Assembly: GCA_964036275.1 (NCBI GenBank)
Contig: OZ038434.1
Coordinates: 29,900,425 to 29,964,424, forward strand
Reading direction: 5' to 3'
From: Litoditis marina
Taxonomy: Eukaryota > Nematoda > Chromadorea > Rhabditida > Rhabditidae
Length of the DNA: 64,000 bases
Below are positions 13,301 to 25,364 of the stretch, one piece after another. Within the stretch, counting starts at the first letter, position 1, and every line of letters starts with the position of its first letter. The notes under the pieces were generated by a model. The model saw only the letters and a program-made list of their open reading frames with translations. It made no database searches and was not told the DNA's origin. Position numbers and translations under genes: made by a program.

Positions 13301-16300
13301 TGAATAAACTATATTCTACACCCACATGTTTCACTTCATCTACAAATACTGGCCCTGAAAAATTCAAAGTTTAAAAACGATGTCTCCCACTAACAAGTAC
13401 TCTTAGAACACAGTAGAATAAAACATATTCTACACCAAAATGTTTCACTTGTTCTAAAAATACCACTTCAGGAGGGTGACATTGACTGCGAAGATTAGTG
13501 TTTAGTTAAACATTGTTGCCAACAGAAAACCGTTACAAAACAGTAAACCTGTCAAATATATGTACATTTGTATGTTTCATTCAAACTGTAAACATATTTT
13601 CAGGAAAGTGACCATGACTCCGAGGAGTTACTTTAGCAACATCAATAATCATTATAAAAGCGTCCACAGACGCATAAGTCATTTTCTATACCCAAATGTT
13701 TGACTCCGTCTATAAATATATTTCTAGGAAGGTGATATTGACTCCGAAGAGTATGATCGTGTTCGCGAGATGCTCAGCCGGATTCTGTCGCCCCAAATCA
13801 TCCGAGTCACTCCCACCGAGGCAGATATTGCATGGCAGGAACTGGACACATCGGAGGTACGTTTTTTTGTGAATAAAACTATCAATTTAACAAAAATTAA
13901 TGATATAATGAACCACAAACATATTTAACTAGATAGGGTATATGAAAATAGCTAACCTTTCGAACCTCGAATAAGGTTTAACAGTCGGTTTATCAATGTT
14001 TCTATTAACTTTTTTGAATAGCAATTAGCAATAATGAATCATTATCGAGTTTGTCAGTACAAGTAGTACTACAAGAAGTTTTACAAGTAGTGTTACAGGC
14101 AGCCGCTCCGGGTGGTCCGTTTCCTCAAATCGACGCCTCGGAGTTCAGCTACCAGATTGTCCTGTTCGAAAACCACGGACGTTTTGTCAGCAGCTACCGG
14201 TACGTGACTAGATAAAGTTAAATAGTATAACCAGAAAACGCTGAAACCTATTGTTTTTTTTCCAAAGTTTCAAGCAAACAATTACGAGCGTAAGATCGTG
14301 CACATAAAAGAAATTGTTTCTATGTAGAGTCGAACTAGTTTTACGTATAATACACATGAATAAGTGATACATCCGCGAATCAAGCAATCTGTGACTTATA
14401 TTTATCAGGGCAGATGATAAAAATAAAAGTTTTTGCTTTTAACAGTCAGTTTTTTTCCAGCTGTGAACCGGAAACCGGAAACAAACTCCGTCTGTGTCAG
14501 CTGCGACCGAACACCGACTACTACGTACAACTGAAGGCATCGTTGGAGGAGCGTGGTCTGATGGGGGAACCGAGTCAACCGGTCTCCTTTAAGACGGCAC
14601 CCGGACTGCCGGAACCGCCTTTGATGCCAAGGTAGGAGAGAAGAGAGAGTGAGAGAGAAAGAGAGAGAGGGAGAGGGAGACCGAGAGGGAGAATTTCGTG
14701 TATAGACATGCCGAGTCAAATCGTTTCACAAATACAAAAACAGTTTCTGTACGAAGTTCACATTTCTATGGTAGCGGGAATAGGTTCGGGCCAAATACAT
14801 AAATTGTTCGTCTACCGTTCAAAGTACAATTTCTGCTGATAAGATTTTCCGTGGTTATCGCCAGAACTTTTTGATGAACAGTTTACACAAATGTTTCTCG
14901 CAAATATTCATCATGTGTGCTTCCAGAGTGCTCGCAAAGGCTTCGGACTGGATATCCATCTCATGGAGGTCCCCCAACGACAACGGAGCGCCCATTCTCT
15001 CATTCTCCGTCTATTTGACCAAGGTTCGTGTTTATCACAATCAGAATTTTCATCTCAGAATTGGTTAATTTTTTATGTTTTTCTGAATGATTGGAAATAA
15101 TTCAATTCTAAGTCACACGTTACGACTGATTGTTGTTTGATCATATTTTGAGAGAGTTATCATGTTTTTATGAAATTGAATTAGTTATTGATAATTGGGA
15201 GAACGTACTTCTGAAGAAAACAAACATACATGTCACATTCCAGTCATGCGACGGAGAGATCGAGAAAGTGTGGGAGGGTCGAGGCTGCGAGGCAAAGATT
15301 GCCAACCTGACACCATCCACTTCCTATCGGTTCGTTATATCTATATTTTTTATTCTGTGAAATAACTTTATCAGAAGAAAATCACACAATTGAAAACCAG
15401 ACTATCAGTATGCTTTTCCTTCACATGATTCCTAAGCTTATCTACAGACACAGCAGAAACTCGAACCCGAAATCCTTCTGCCCTTATTCTTTGAAGAGAC
15501 TAAACGGACACAAATTAACTTTTCTGCTAGCTTTTCTTAACCTGGTTCAAACAGCAAAAGCTGAAACATTTCATTACAAACAATTTTTCCCGACAAAAAG
15601 TATTCTTTCCAGGTTAAAGGTCACCGCAACCAACCGCATCGGGGAGAGCGCCGAGTCTCCGCCCCTTTCTGTTGCCACGCGAAGCGACGCCCCGCCCACT
15701 CAACCAGCCCCACCGAATGTGGTTTCCGTCGGCACCAGAACCGTCAAACTGTCATGGAGCAACAGTCCCGAACTCCAGTACACGGTTGGTATTAGCTGCT
15801 GCTTCATAAAACGTGTACTTTATATCTGATAAGATCGTTTTGCTCATAACATTGTAAACAGTAATACGACAACCTGAGAAACATCTGATTTACCGTATAA
15901 TCAGGCAAACTCCATCTCAAAATGACCATTTATCAACATTATACGGTGGTGTATGGTACTTACAACGCACGATTATAGGTTGAAATGCACGACGTCGCCG
16001 CCGGCCCCTCCGCGATCAGTGTGGTTCGGGAACGATACCACGGAGCAGTGGCTACCATCTCCGACTTGACGCCGTGAGTTGTTTTATATAGTCGCTGTCA
16101 GACGACACAAGGCAGGATTCTGTGAACAGCGATTGCGATGTGTAAACACTTTTTCGGTTCCATTATTGTTTCTCAGCGTATTCCTACCTTGAAACGAACT
16201 AGTAAAGCTAACCCTCTGAAAAAAACCGCTGCAACTTAAAATACCGGACTCGCCAATTTTGCAACTCAAAATACCGGGGTCAGCCAGATGTCGCCTGTAC

Positions 16301-19300
16301 TGTTTGAAATTCATAAGAAGAGATGCAGGCTTGACACCAGTGGTTGAGCCTGCATCTTCTCCGGTATTTTAAGCTGCCAGCGTTTTCACAGCCTGATTTC
16401 CAAAGCTGTAGTATTGAACAGCTATAAATGAAAACAGCATAGGACGTAGTTCTGATCTTATCACAACTACTAGTATAGCGATCTATACTCGAATTGCGAA
16501 ACAAAATGTTTTCTGAACAGTAGAAATTGAGAAATACCCTAGTTCTTATTTTATATTCATTTCCAGTGGCTGTGACTATCAATTCCGTCTGCAGTCCCAC
16601 AGCACCGAGGGCGATTCACCGAAATCCGATTGGACCTCGGCGAAAACCACCGGAAAGTTGCCGGAACGGTATGTTTATAGATTTGTTTGCTGATTGGATT
16701 GATTTATTAGTTATTTCTTCTTCTATATGATATTTGAATGGTCAACTGGCGTTCGTTTTCAAATGATGTTTTTTATACAAAAGTTGGATAAAATGCATTA
16801 TTCAGAACATTGCCTCTAAGAGTTATGAACCAGAATAGCTTATGCCCATAGTGGGGGAACTTGAACTTTTTGTACTTTGTATTATGTTCCTGATCTCAAA
16901 TTTGTTGCAGAAACGGTGTCAGCAACGAACGTCTTGCTGTTCCATCCCGCCCCCACGTCGTATCTAAAAGTAGAAGGAAAATCGAGGTTGGCTGGAAGTG
17001 CAGCGGGGCCAAGTGAGTTTCAAAATCAAATAATACTACCCCCCCCCCCATCCTTCTCTTTCACTCTTCTAACTCAATTCCCCCTTTTTCTCCAGTAAGC
17101 TATACTATTGCCCTCCCTCATCTTTCTATTTCTGCGATTTTCTGGTACGTTCAGTTGTCATTATTGGAATACCTAAATTTAATACAAACTGAACTACAGA
17201 GTATTATTTTCAACCGGTGGGAAACATCTATTCGTGTTTGAACTTCTCGACTTCAGGGATTTGATCTACAATCTGGAAGGTTCTACGTTGAATCATCCGA
17301 CCAAGTTCCGAACCCTGTACAAGGGACCACAAACCACGTGCTTGATCACCGAAGAGGACATCCAGAACATCAAAGTACAAACTATAAACAAGAAGGGACT
17401 TGTGGTACGTACTAGCTCCAAATAGCAATTGGTGTAAAACAACAATCGCCAACAAAATAACCGAGATTGTGACAAAGATGAGATCAAACTCAAACGAAAT
17501 CCAAAAACGAAATCTTTTTTGTTTAGTTCAGTTCTACTTTTCTGGTGTGTTTTATGAGTTCAGACATTCATGTTATTTGTTTCCAGAGCGATTTCTCGGA
17601 AACGCTGGTGCTACCTCGCGTGGAGGAGGAGCCTATTTCGAAGCCAGTTCAACTCGACACGCCCACTTTGGAGGCGGTCGCACGCGGTGCGGTCAAAGCC
17701 TCCTGGACAGCGCCGACCATCATAGTGAGTCAGAAGCAAACCATTACAGGAAAATTCAAATGGGCTATTCTGATGTCTGACAACACACTTTTCAATTTTG
17801 CAGCTTTGCAGCACGCTGCAGACCGTTCTAGATTGAAACATGGTTTCATTGGCCTCCATCGTAATGAACTCCGCTTGAACCTTATATCGCAGATTCTAGT
17901 AGAACTATAGTAATAACGTTTTGTACTTTTCAAAATACGTTTTTATACAGATGCCCCCAACTGCCTCGCTGATGTTCGAGGTTCGTCGGATCGACGAAAA
18001 GAGCGAAATCGTCTACTCTGGCGCTGGTAGCGAGTGCCAGATAGAAGGACTGGGAAACAGACAACATGTGGAGGTACAGGTGGGTATAGTTCACACCCTT
18101 CCTACTGAGACTCCTACAGTAACCTTACAAACTTTCCGAAGGCTGTTGTGAAGCTGAAAATTGAGTTCATCAAAAATCCTCTCGTATTACTGTACCTGTG
18201 AAGGAAAAGGAGGTGCGAAAATCCTCCACTTTTCGGATCAAAAGTAAGTGAGGAAAGCGGCTTGGAAGTTTCGAAATCCTACTGTAGGAGTCTCAGTAGG
18301 AATGAAAAAGACTATATTAACTAGGTTCTTCATTTATGTATAAACCACTATACCTCAAAAAAGTAAACAACTAATCATAATCCTGCGAAAAAAACGGTAA
18401 AGTTAAAAACATTTAACAATTCAAACAATCGATGGAACTGTACTTCTATAGAGCAGATGAAATAGATTCTCGCGATTTGACAGCAAGAAAATTAATTTAT
18501 CCCAGGTCCGCGTCGTGATCATCGCTGAGGACGGTACCCGTCACGAGGGCGACTGGAGTTCGGTCGCCGGCGCCTGCGCCCCGCGGGAACCGCCCACGGC
18601 ACCCACACAGCTCACACTGTCCGAGGATATGTGAGTAAACTTTAATGATAATGTTATTAAAACAAAGTTCGTTTGCATAAGACTATTAACATATAACTTG
18701 TTCAGCAGGTATAAGTGAGAAGAGGTTCATTTGAACAAAAGTTCAGTGTCAAGTTGAACTCAAGATAAAAACATTCCATCTTGTTCTAGCAACATTTCTA
18801 AACTTATCACAGAAGTTTTATTTGTGTGCTGTATTAACTGCTTGTACGAGCCACAAAATTACGTGAATCTCGGTACTAGACTGAGACTTTCAACTATTGT
18901 ATGTACGATAAAGGTGTGAAACATAATACGCTCCAGCTCATTTGATCTACTTGCATTTCAACGTTCGGGAAGTCATGTTTCCCTCATTCAGGTCCGTTCT
19001 AACCTGGACTGCCCCCGAGACATACTCGGACCTCATGTACCGTGTACATTGTTGCGAGACGAGCGACGGTAAGACGGTCGAGGAGAGAGTGCACGAAACC
19101 GGAGAGTGCAGACGACAACTCACGAAGCTCGCGCCCGCCTGCAGTTACACGTGCAAGGTTGGCCATTTCACCTAGCAAAAAGTTTTGAAGTTTCACCACT
19201 TTTGTTAAGTAGCGAAGAAACACGTGATTTATTAACGTTTCAACACATGTGCCTATTTCGTCAAAGTTATCACATACTCTTGATTCGGTTTGTTAATATG

Positions 19301-22300
19301 ATAGTTACCTCAAGATGAAATTTTCTGCGTTTTAGCACATATACGGTTTACATTGTCGAACGATGATATTCTTATAGGCCCTGACAAGGCACTCTTAAGT
19401 TTGTACTTTTATACCTTTTTTGTGCTTGACGGATATAATGTGTAGTTTATAGTCCCATACAACACTACATTGCTAGATGAATATGTTCTATTCCAGGTTG
19501 TGGCGTTCCACGACGGCGGCGAATCTTCTCCCTCAGAAGAAGTCCATTTCACGACCCCCGCCGCAGTGCCAGCGCAGCCAGAAAGTGAGTCCATTTGGAA
19601 CGCACGTGAAGGTCACGTGCTAGTTCAAATAAAAGTGATCTGAAGATGAGAAAACTTTTCAGTTCAAGTACTGTCGTGATAGATGCCAAATAAATCATGA
19701 AGCCTAATGATGTAGTGCACGTCTTACATTTCACGTGACTTCACACGTGTTTCTTAATACATCCTCTTTAGGCTTGTTAATCGAGTTGAAAGTTTCGAGT
19801 TTTCGAGTTTCGAGTTTTCCAGTTTTGAGAAAAACCGAGTTTTTCGAGTTTCGAGTTTCGGCAATTTCGAGTTTTTCGAGTTCGAGTTTATTGCGTTTCC
19901 AAAAAACCGAATTTAATATTAATATAGTTCCATTGTTACCTTATCATATTGTTATCGTGCCAGGTGTATCCATAGAGGCCGAGAATACCACTGTTCTCCT
20001 GCTCCGCTGGACTGCTCCCGACTGCCGCGGCGAGCCCATCCAACAGTACCACATCAAGGTGGACAGCAGGGGAGAGGTGGGTAGCATTTCTGTAGTTTTC
20101 CACGTATTTACTCCTATTTTTGTTATATTGTTGTACAGCTGCTCATTTTGAACTATTTCCAAATCTTTTTACCGGTTGTTATGGAATGAAACTTTCAATA
20201 CCTTATTTTAAGTTTTTGAGAGTGATATGAAAAGAGATAGTGATGATCAAAAATTATTGTCTGATTTTTGTTGACTCGAAACGCGTCTGAAGCAATTTTT
20301 TTTTTCATTTTAGATGGTACGTGAATGCGTACTAGCCACCACCTCGGACCACTGTGAATACCGTATCTGCGACCTTTCGCCCGACACGCCCTATCGCGTG
20401 GAGGTCACGGCCGAAAACGCGGTCGGCAGCGGAGCGTCGGCGACCATCTCTGGTCGCACGCGCTGCCTCCCACCATCACCTCCGAGGTAACTAATTTTTT
20501 TATGTTGAACAAAAATAAATTTACGTGGAAGGTGTAAACAAGGGAGCATTCGTGCCAATTTTTTACTTATACACGGGTGTTATTTATCTATAATATTTCA
20601 TTATTATTTACAATTTGTATACGTTATTTATTGTAAGTTTTTTTTGTAAAGTTTTCATTTTTTGCAGGTTGGAAGCAGAGGCTGACTCTTCGGTGTTGAG
20701 GCTCAAGTGGAGACCACCCACGATGCACGGCATGCTCACCTACAAGTGAGTCGGTTACCATAATTAAATTTTTGGGCTAGATTCCTGTAAACGGAGGCGT
20801 TAGCTCCGAAATATGACTCTACAAATTGCTGGGATTCACATTTTAAGAGTACTTACAGCTCGGTACAAAAGAAGCAAGTTCTACCGTAAGTTTTATCTTT
20901 TACGACGGAAAAAATAGGAAAAATCATCAAGGTACTATTAGTCTTTGAACCAATGTGGTGTACCGTATTTAGATACTTGCGTGTCCCAAAGGGGCGGGGC
21001 CAAACTTTGATATAACTTTTTTCTTGCAGGGTGGTCCGTTTGGGCGAGGGAGACCATCAGTCGAACATCTATGATGGAGATCTTTGTTCATTCAAAGTCC
21101 GCGGTCTGACGGAGAACACAGAGTACAGATTTAGGATCAGAAGCTACGATCGGTGAGTGAGTCGGTAATGAGACGGAAAACTTATCTTGTTCACATGTTG
21201 TAAACAATAGGTGTTTTCTCGGTTGAAAGTTCATTGTAAACGCAGACATTGTCCTTGGTTTTCACGCATTTTGAACAATAACATTACTTAACAAAATTTT
21301 TACTCGCATCGTTTTTCATTTAACTCCATTCATTATGATCTCAGGAACAATAACATAAAATAGAATGTGATATGATAGTGTGAGTAAACAAAATGTGAAC
21401 AAAATTAAGCAAAAAACCTATAATAAAGTAATATTTCCAGTCAAACGGGAGCCGGCCCCTGGTCCGAAGTGTACACCTTCCACACGACCATCGCCCCGCC
21501 CCCAGCTGTCAAGAGTGCACCGACTGCAACCTCATCTGGTACGAATATGTTACGGGTTCCAACTTCTAAAGAGTTTTCATCATGAGAAGAGTTTCTCGTG
21601 AAAAATTCATGTGATTTTCTTATGACAAACTTGTAACAATTATAATTTAATCCACGTGATTGTCTGGTAAATTTCGGGCTCTATGCTCTATAAGAAAGTC
21701 ACATCAGTTTTGACTATGAGAAAGTAAAATGAAACATGATATGATAGTTAACTTTAAACTCAGTACTCTCTTGATTCTCATGCCGATGATTGAATGGTTT
21801 GTTTCCAGGCAACTTCTGCTACCAGATAGACTGGACGCCGGTGCTGTCGAAGCCGAACCAACGTCGGGCCCAGTACCGTCTGCAGGCTGTTGACTGCTCC
21901 ACGGACAACGCCAAGTGGCATACGGTAGGGTTTTGTTACTTCATTTGTGATTTCATCACTGTTTTGTCAGAGGTCGCTCTCATAATCTGAAACGTGTCAC
22001 TCCTGCTTTGACATTCTTCTTGTTTACATAGGTGAAGGTTTACGTTTCACATCGAACTTTACAAAAGTCATCGTGCACAGTTTTTCACTGTTCGTGCCGG
22101 TTCAAAATACTTGAAACACAGCAAGAACAAAAAGAGTTCTCTTGCGGCGGCCAAGAAATATTTTTCGGAAAAGCACTTGTAACTGACCTTACTATGTTTG
22201 TTTATCAGAACCCCATTGAAGTGTCGTTGTACTGTAGATATATATATGCTCGTTCAATGTCCACTTTTCTGTTCATCATGGTTTCGATTATTGTTTTCAT

Positions 22301-23627
22301 TTTGCTCAAATTCAGTTGGTTTTCATTTACGTTCTGTTTGTCTATGTATGTCCATGTATATAAATCAATCAATCAAATGTCACGGACATTTGATACTAGT
22401 TATTTGTTCGAGAAACTTGGCTATCTCACGAGAAGTCATTTGCGGTAACTTGTCATCTTCATTAGTTTAGGATCTTAACACGTGATACATCAGTCAGCAC
22501 GCTATTTAAAACGCGATTTGATCTCCGTTTGTTGTTTACGTAATTACCTTCACGATTGTTCTAGGTCTACGATGGTCCCCACAGCACTTACACTCTCTCC
22601 ACCGCCAAGTACCCGTCGGCGGTACAAGTTCGTGTGTTGTGTGTCCGCGCCGCGGCCGATCATCCGGAAATTCTCAGCTCGCCCAGCCCAATCGCCTATA
22701 TCGCCAATCACGGCTCGACCAACAGCAACGGACAGGTATGTTTGGTTTTGTAGTTTGATCTTGTAGATCAAAAGGACAGACAGGTGCGTGGAGTTTGTAG
22801 ATTGATCTTCCAACAGAGCAGATCGGTCAATACAAACTGAAAAAATAACTATTCGTTATGCCGGCTCTATCTCAGTCTCGGAAACACGAAATTTGCAACG
22901 TTTCGAAAACATCGCGGAATATTTCCTGGAGTACAATTCGGTATTGGCTCAGTGAGATCAAATCGATTCATGATTGAACTTTTGATTTTTCATCTATTAT
23001 CGATTTCCAGGCCGTCAGCGACGCGTCTCCCGTGAACGGCGAGCGACCGTCTCTGTGGTCCAGACTAACGGCTGACCGCGGCACTACCACCATCGTACTC
23101 GTCACCGTGTTTGTGGTAAGTTATTTTAATGTTTTTTTGTTAACAAACTACAAAGTCGATATCCAGCTGAAAACCAAATACTCAATACATTCATTGTTCA
23201 ATAAGTGATATAGATTTGTTTAAGTTATAGGTGAAACTCGCATTCGTTGTGGCAAGCAGAGTTGGAATCTGATTATGTGCTAGATGGGACTTCTTACATT
23301 CTTTTTTTCAAAAATAGCGAAAGATGTTGCAAAACATAAAAAAAAACTACAAACAGGCTGCCCAAAGTACAGAAGCACGTCCTCCAAATTTTCTTTCTTC
23401 AACCCTACAGTTCCGATGTTGGCTTCAGTAAGATACAGATTTAATATGAATACATCACTTTATCCGTCAAAAAACCTGTAAAACAACTACTCACTCAACT
23501 TTTCCAGGTGCTCTTCTTCCTGCTTTCCTTCATCGTTGCCGTTTCGTTCGATCAGCTGTTCAACCTTCAAGCGCCGGTTCCCCCCATTACCGTACCCAGC
23601 CCCGCCCCTCCGCCGAGAGAGCTGTGA
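4279..23627 (+). CDS. FNDC3: FNDC3-like fibronectin type III membrane protein, 31 exons
   Basis: Exons: 4279-4397, 8126-8198, 8775-8861, 9109-9220, 9533-9636, 11278-11352, 12240-12380, 13728-13856, 14099-14199, 14461-14631, 14927-15023, 15244-15329, 15613-15784, 15979-16073, 16567-16668, 16911-17012, 17257-17404, 17587-17724, 17951-18079, 18506-18630, 18992-19157, 19497-19584, 19964-20076, 20314-20486, 20668-20745, 21030-21152, 21441-21538, 21809-21924, 22565-22735, 23011-23115, 23508-23627. Every junction keeps phase, giving about 1218 residues, close to the roughly 1200 of vertebrate FNDC3A/B. Residues 65-237 are rich in proline and carry family phrases (FVHVQMGETLSVV, HVPPGHMIHQIVDD, GILRHLILSP). 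Fibronectin type III modules follow from about 258, with TW/SW core tryptophans and L.P...Y.F/V motifs. A hydrophobic anchor (about 1171-1192) precedes a short proline-rich tail. Known FNDC3 proteins are ER/Golgi-associated tail-anchored proteins, so the repeats should face the cytosol. The start at 4279 is inferred from coding composition and from exon 1 phase matching exon 2; an in-frame ATG at 4225 is an alternative. Confidence 0.9.
4290..4710. repeat. CACGTG-dense block at exon 1 and start of intron 1
   Basis: CACGTG palindromes, often as TCACGTGA or TTCACGTGAA, occur about ten times in 420 bp, along with many half-sites (TCACG, CACGT). Exon 1 lies in its left third. CACGTG is the canonical E-box of bHLH factors, so an intronic enhancer or promoter element is conceivable. 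However, the same motif is frequent elsewhere in the window (for example 24290-24400, 28560-28820, 58170-58440), so it may be a genome-wide repeat habit. Confidence 0.5.
5908..5979 (+). tRNA. tRNA-Ala (AGC), copy 1
   Basis: 72-nt cloverleaf with A box TAGCTCAGTGG, B box GGTTCAATTCC, an anticodon stem CTCCC/GGGAG closing the loop TTAGCAT (anticodon AGC), and an acceptor stem ending in CTCC with discriminator A. The acceptor stem reads GGGAGTA against TACCTCC: position 4 is an A-C mismatch and position 3 a G-U pair, unlike the second copy. The gene may therefore work less well. It lies in the sense orientation inside intron 1 of the FNDC3-like gene. Confidence 0.93.
6702..6773 (+). tRNA. tRNA-Ala (AGC), copy 2
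   Basis: 72-nt cloverleaf identical to copy 1 except in the acceptor stem, which here is GGGGGTA and pairs well with TACCTCC. A and B box promoters are intact and the anticodon is AGC. The TATAGCTCAGTGGTAGAGCGC start resembles vertebrate tRNA-Ala more than the fly or nematode form as I recall them. It has no introns, and a short T-run (TTTTG) follows, as expected for Pol III termination. Confidence 0.95.
6985..7031. repeat. (ATT)n microsatellite
   Basis: About thirteen uninterrupted TTA/ATT triplets in intron 1, preceded by AT-rich sequence. It is absent from the paired copy of the surrounding tandem duplication, so it arose after the duplication. Confidence 0.9.
7100..8125. other. rest of FNDC3 intron 1, no gene seen
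   Basis: AT-rich intron sequence. A short purine-rich segment (about 7620-7730) repeats GAAGAGAGAGTTCAAGAGAAC-like phrases three times. No coding exon or RNA gene was recognised. Open frames here lack splice support. Confidence 0.5.
9717..9914 (-). mobile_element. tRNA-like element with TATAGT ends (copy 1)
   Basis: On the minus strand it holds Pol III-like A and B boxes (TAGCACAGTGG and GGTTCGATTCC) about 40 nt apart, like a tRNA-derived SINE. The outer ends are imperfect inverted repeats: TATAGTGAGTGCC on the left and, reversed, TATAGTCGTCGCC on the right. These resemble a TA-target DNA element and not a poly-A SINE. It sits in an intron of the FNDC3-like gene. Further copies lie at 24932-25120, 44053-44247 and 52658-52847. 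Confidence 0.75.
9915..11277. other. large FNDC3 intron segment with repeats
   Basis: Between exons 5 and 6. It contains a second TATAGTGGTATAGGG fragment near 9940, a CT microsatellite and a stretch (about 10680-11110) in which GTTATTA, AACAAAATGACG.ATTTGGGGGTATTT and ACGTGAACGT phrases recur in several loose copies, suggesting a decayed tandem array. No exon was found. Confidence 0.5.
10252..10318. repeat. (CT)n microsatellite
   Basis: About 30 CT dinucleotides with a few interruptions at the left end, in an FNDC3 intron. The matching GA frame on the other strand is an open frame only because of the repeat. Confidence 0.95.
11461..11584. mobile_element. 120-bp hairpin MITE (GGACGATTATGTGG family), copy 1
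   Basis: Almost the whole element is one inverted repeat. TTAAAGAAGGACGATTATGT at the left is mirrored by ACATAATCGTCCTTCTCTAA at the right, and the middle TTTAAACTGCAATTGAAAAA is likewise mirrored. The ends suggest a TTAA or TA target. Other copies lie at 26616-26739, 54169-54292 and 54494-54616. It would fold into a single stem of about 55 bp. Confidence 0.9.
12420..13310. other. FNDC3 intron, no gene seen
   Basis: AT-rich intron between exons 7 and 8 with a short G run near 12931-12940 and no recognisable exon, RNA or mobile element ends. Confidence 0.5.
13320..13760 (+). repeat. ~125-bp minisatellite spanning an intron-exon boundary
   Basis: Four diverged units begin near 13323, 13437, 13568 and 13694 with ATGTTTSAYT and a ..TA.AAATA.. 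phrase. Units 2-4 end in an acceptor-like AG followed by a copy of the first codons of FNDC3 exon 8. Unit 4 is the real exon start at 13728 (EGDIDSEE). Unit 2 (about 13473) reads EGDIDCED then a stop; unit 3 (about 13604) reads ESDHDSEELL then a stop. The tandem repeat has therefore copied the splice acceptor and exon edge upstream into the intron. Confidence 0.85.
14634..14692. repeat. GA-rich low-complexity tract
   Basis: Purine-rich (GAGAGA/GGGAGA) run starting directly at the donor of exon 10. Confidence 0.85.
18085..18316. mobile_element. TA-flanked MITE (CTACTGAGACTCC family), intronic
   Basis: Terminal inverted repeats: TATAGTTCACACCCTTCCTA at the left, mirrored by AGGAATGAAAAAGACTATA at the right, each followed inward by CTGAGACTCCTACAGT. 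TA at each end fits Tc1/mariner-like insertion. A sister copy is at 44394-44628; a related family (CCCACTGAGAC) is at 26808-27014 and 58741-58976. There is no coding capacity. Confidence 0.85.
19771..19920. repeat. TCGAGTTT-repeat element, FNDC3 intron copy
   Basis: Begins GGCTTGTTAATCGAGTTG and continues as many overlapping copies of TTTCGAGTTT / TTTTCGAG up to the next exon. It belongs to the same family as copies at 25701-25892, 27673-27797, 53428-53619, 55315-55437 and 62972-63109, some of which keep TAGGGTTGTT/AACAACCCTA ends; those ends are decayed here. Confidence 0.7.
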
Positions 23628-24931
23628 TTGGTTGAAAAATGGGCACCGATGACGTCATCACGAACCCCCAAGTTCCATTTACGAGAAGTAAATTGAATTA
23701 TCACGTTAAACGTGAAGAAACCTGATTAATGTATGTTACCAGTATAACCAAGCTAATGCTTTTCGTTGCGGTGTTTTCTCGTTCCTTACCTGTCGCGCCA
23801 AAATTTGACTGTCTCCTCGCACCACATATTGTAAATTTTAGCCCCGCCCCTCCGCTGGCCGGTTTTCCTTCTATGTTTGTATCTATACATATACCGTTGA
23901 CACTTTGTTGTATATATAATGTTAACAAAAGTATTTATTGATTTTTCTCTACGCAGTAGTAGTCAGTCTATCGCAACACTCGTGTACTGCTCGCCTTTCT
24001 GTTTTTTTCTTATTTTTCCGAGTGATTATCTTTTTATCTCTCGTCTCTCTATTCCTATGCTATCTCTTCGCACGTTACTTGTGACTGCTTCTGTGTTCTT
24101 CAGAGGCAGTGCTCATTGATTTCATGCGTATTGATTTTTGGATTATCAATCGATACCCATCAAATATACTATGAATGCTGTGAGCACTGTTCCCCAATGG
24201 TATAGTCAACATATTTTCTGTCAATGTGATTATTTCCCACATGCCTTTTTGCTTTCTAGTAGAATTTGTTGTCATATTTACGTGTCGGCGGGAGTTCTAT
24301 CGTTTTCACGTTTTTCACGTGCTTTTTAGAAGTTAGTTCAACTTATTGGGATTTGTTAGAGGTTCACGTGAAGTGTGTTTAACACGCTCTACGTGCAAAA
24401 CTACCTGTAAAACAACACCCATTTCCTTCAAATTGAATTTGTTTTCAGAAAATGGTGGGACTTTGATATTTGACGTGTTAATAGTCACAACTACACTTTT
24501 AATATCCTTCCAATTTCAAATTTCCACTTTTTTCGTTCACGCATGGCCACAATGTTAACTATGACAAATACTTTATGATCACCGGACAGTATTGATTATA
24601 TTTAATCACATTGATGTAAAAATGTATTTATTTCCGTTTCTAATATTATTTATCCCCTTTCCAAACAATAGTTGCCAACTTATCCTATCGAAAGTGATTT
24701 CTCTGTGATTTTCATTGTATTTGTAGTTAATTGAAGTTCTAGGAGACAGAATATTCTATCCTTTTGGGCATAATACAAATTTATCTATTCTCTTGTTGAA
24801 TAAAACTTTTTTGTTTCAAATGTTTTAATAATTCGTCAAAAATATAAGAGAAGCATGATTTGACACCTGGTTAGCATTTATAACATCGTAAGAAAAAAAA
24901 ATTGTCTCCACCATAGGAAGTAACCAACTCT
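23628..24931 (+). other. 3' flank / probable 3' UTR of the FNDC3-like gene
   Basis: No further coding sequence is seen. AATAAA hexamers occur (for example about 24800, in GTTGAATAAAAC), consistent with a long 3' UTR, although no single poly-A site can be chosen. The whole stretch is preserved at high identity in units B (39637-40945) and C (51355-52657), so duplication carried the complete gene end and downstream DNA. Confidence 0.5.
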
Positions 24932-25120
24932 TATAGTGGGTGCCAAACTTCTGTCTCTCGCCGGAATCGAATCTGCGAGCAAAAGATTCGTAGCAGGACG
25001 CTAACCACGGCGCCAATAGAGAACACAACCGGCAAGCTTTGGCATCGAGGGAATGCGTGCTTACACGGCGGAAAGTGAGATATACAGTATCCTCCCGCCT
25101 TTCCGTTGGCGACGACTATA
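24932..25120 (-). mobile_element. tRNA-like element with TATAGT ends (copy 2)
   Basis: Same family as 9717-9914, with minus-strand A box and B box (GATTCGATTCC here). The corresponding unit-B site carries a different element (40944-41275); unit C (52658-52847) carries this one. Confidence 0.75.
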
Positions 25121-25364
25121 GTTGTAGTTCTATCTCACAACACAGTATTAATTATGAAATGAAAAGTAACGGGATAAAACTACAAACACAGCGGGATGGA
25201 TAAGCATACAAAAGTGTGTTTCTCTTACAAATGGCCTAGTTGACGAGCGGTTTTTCGGAAGTCCGTGGAATCACATTCAAGCAAGACTTGGAGAAGGCGG
25301 GAAAACTTTATATCATGAAAAGTTTTCGTATATCTCACAGTATTCTATCAAATTGTATCACTAT

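Noticed and set aside
23701..23928. Minus-strand 75-codon frame repeated in all three units
   Set aside because: Lies in the FNDC3 3' flank; open in all copies only because they are recent duplicates; no splice or domain evidence.
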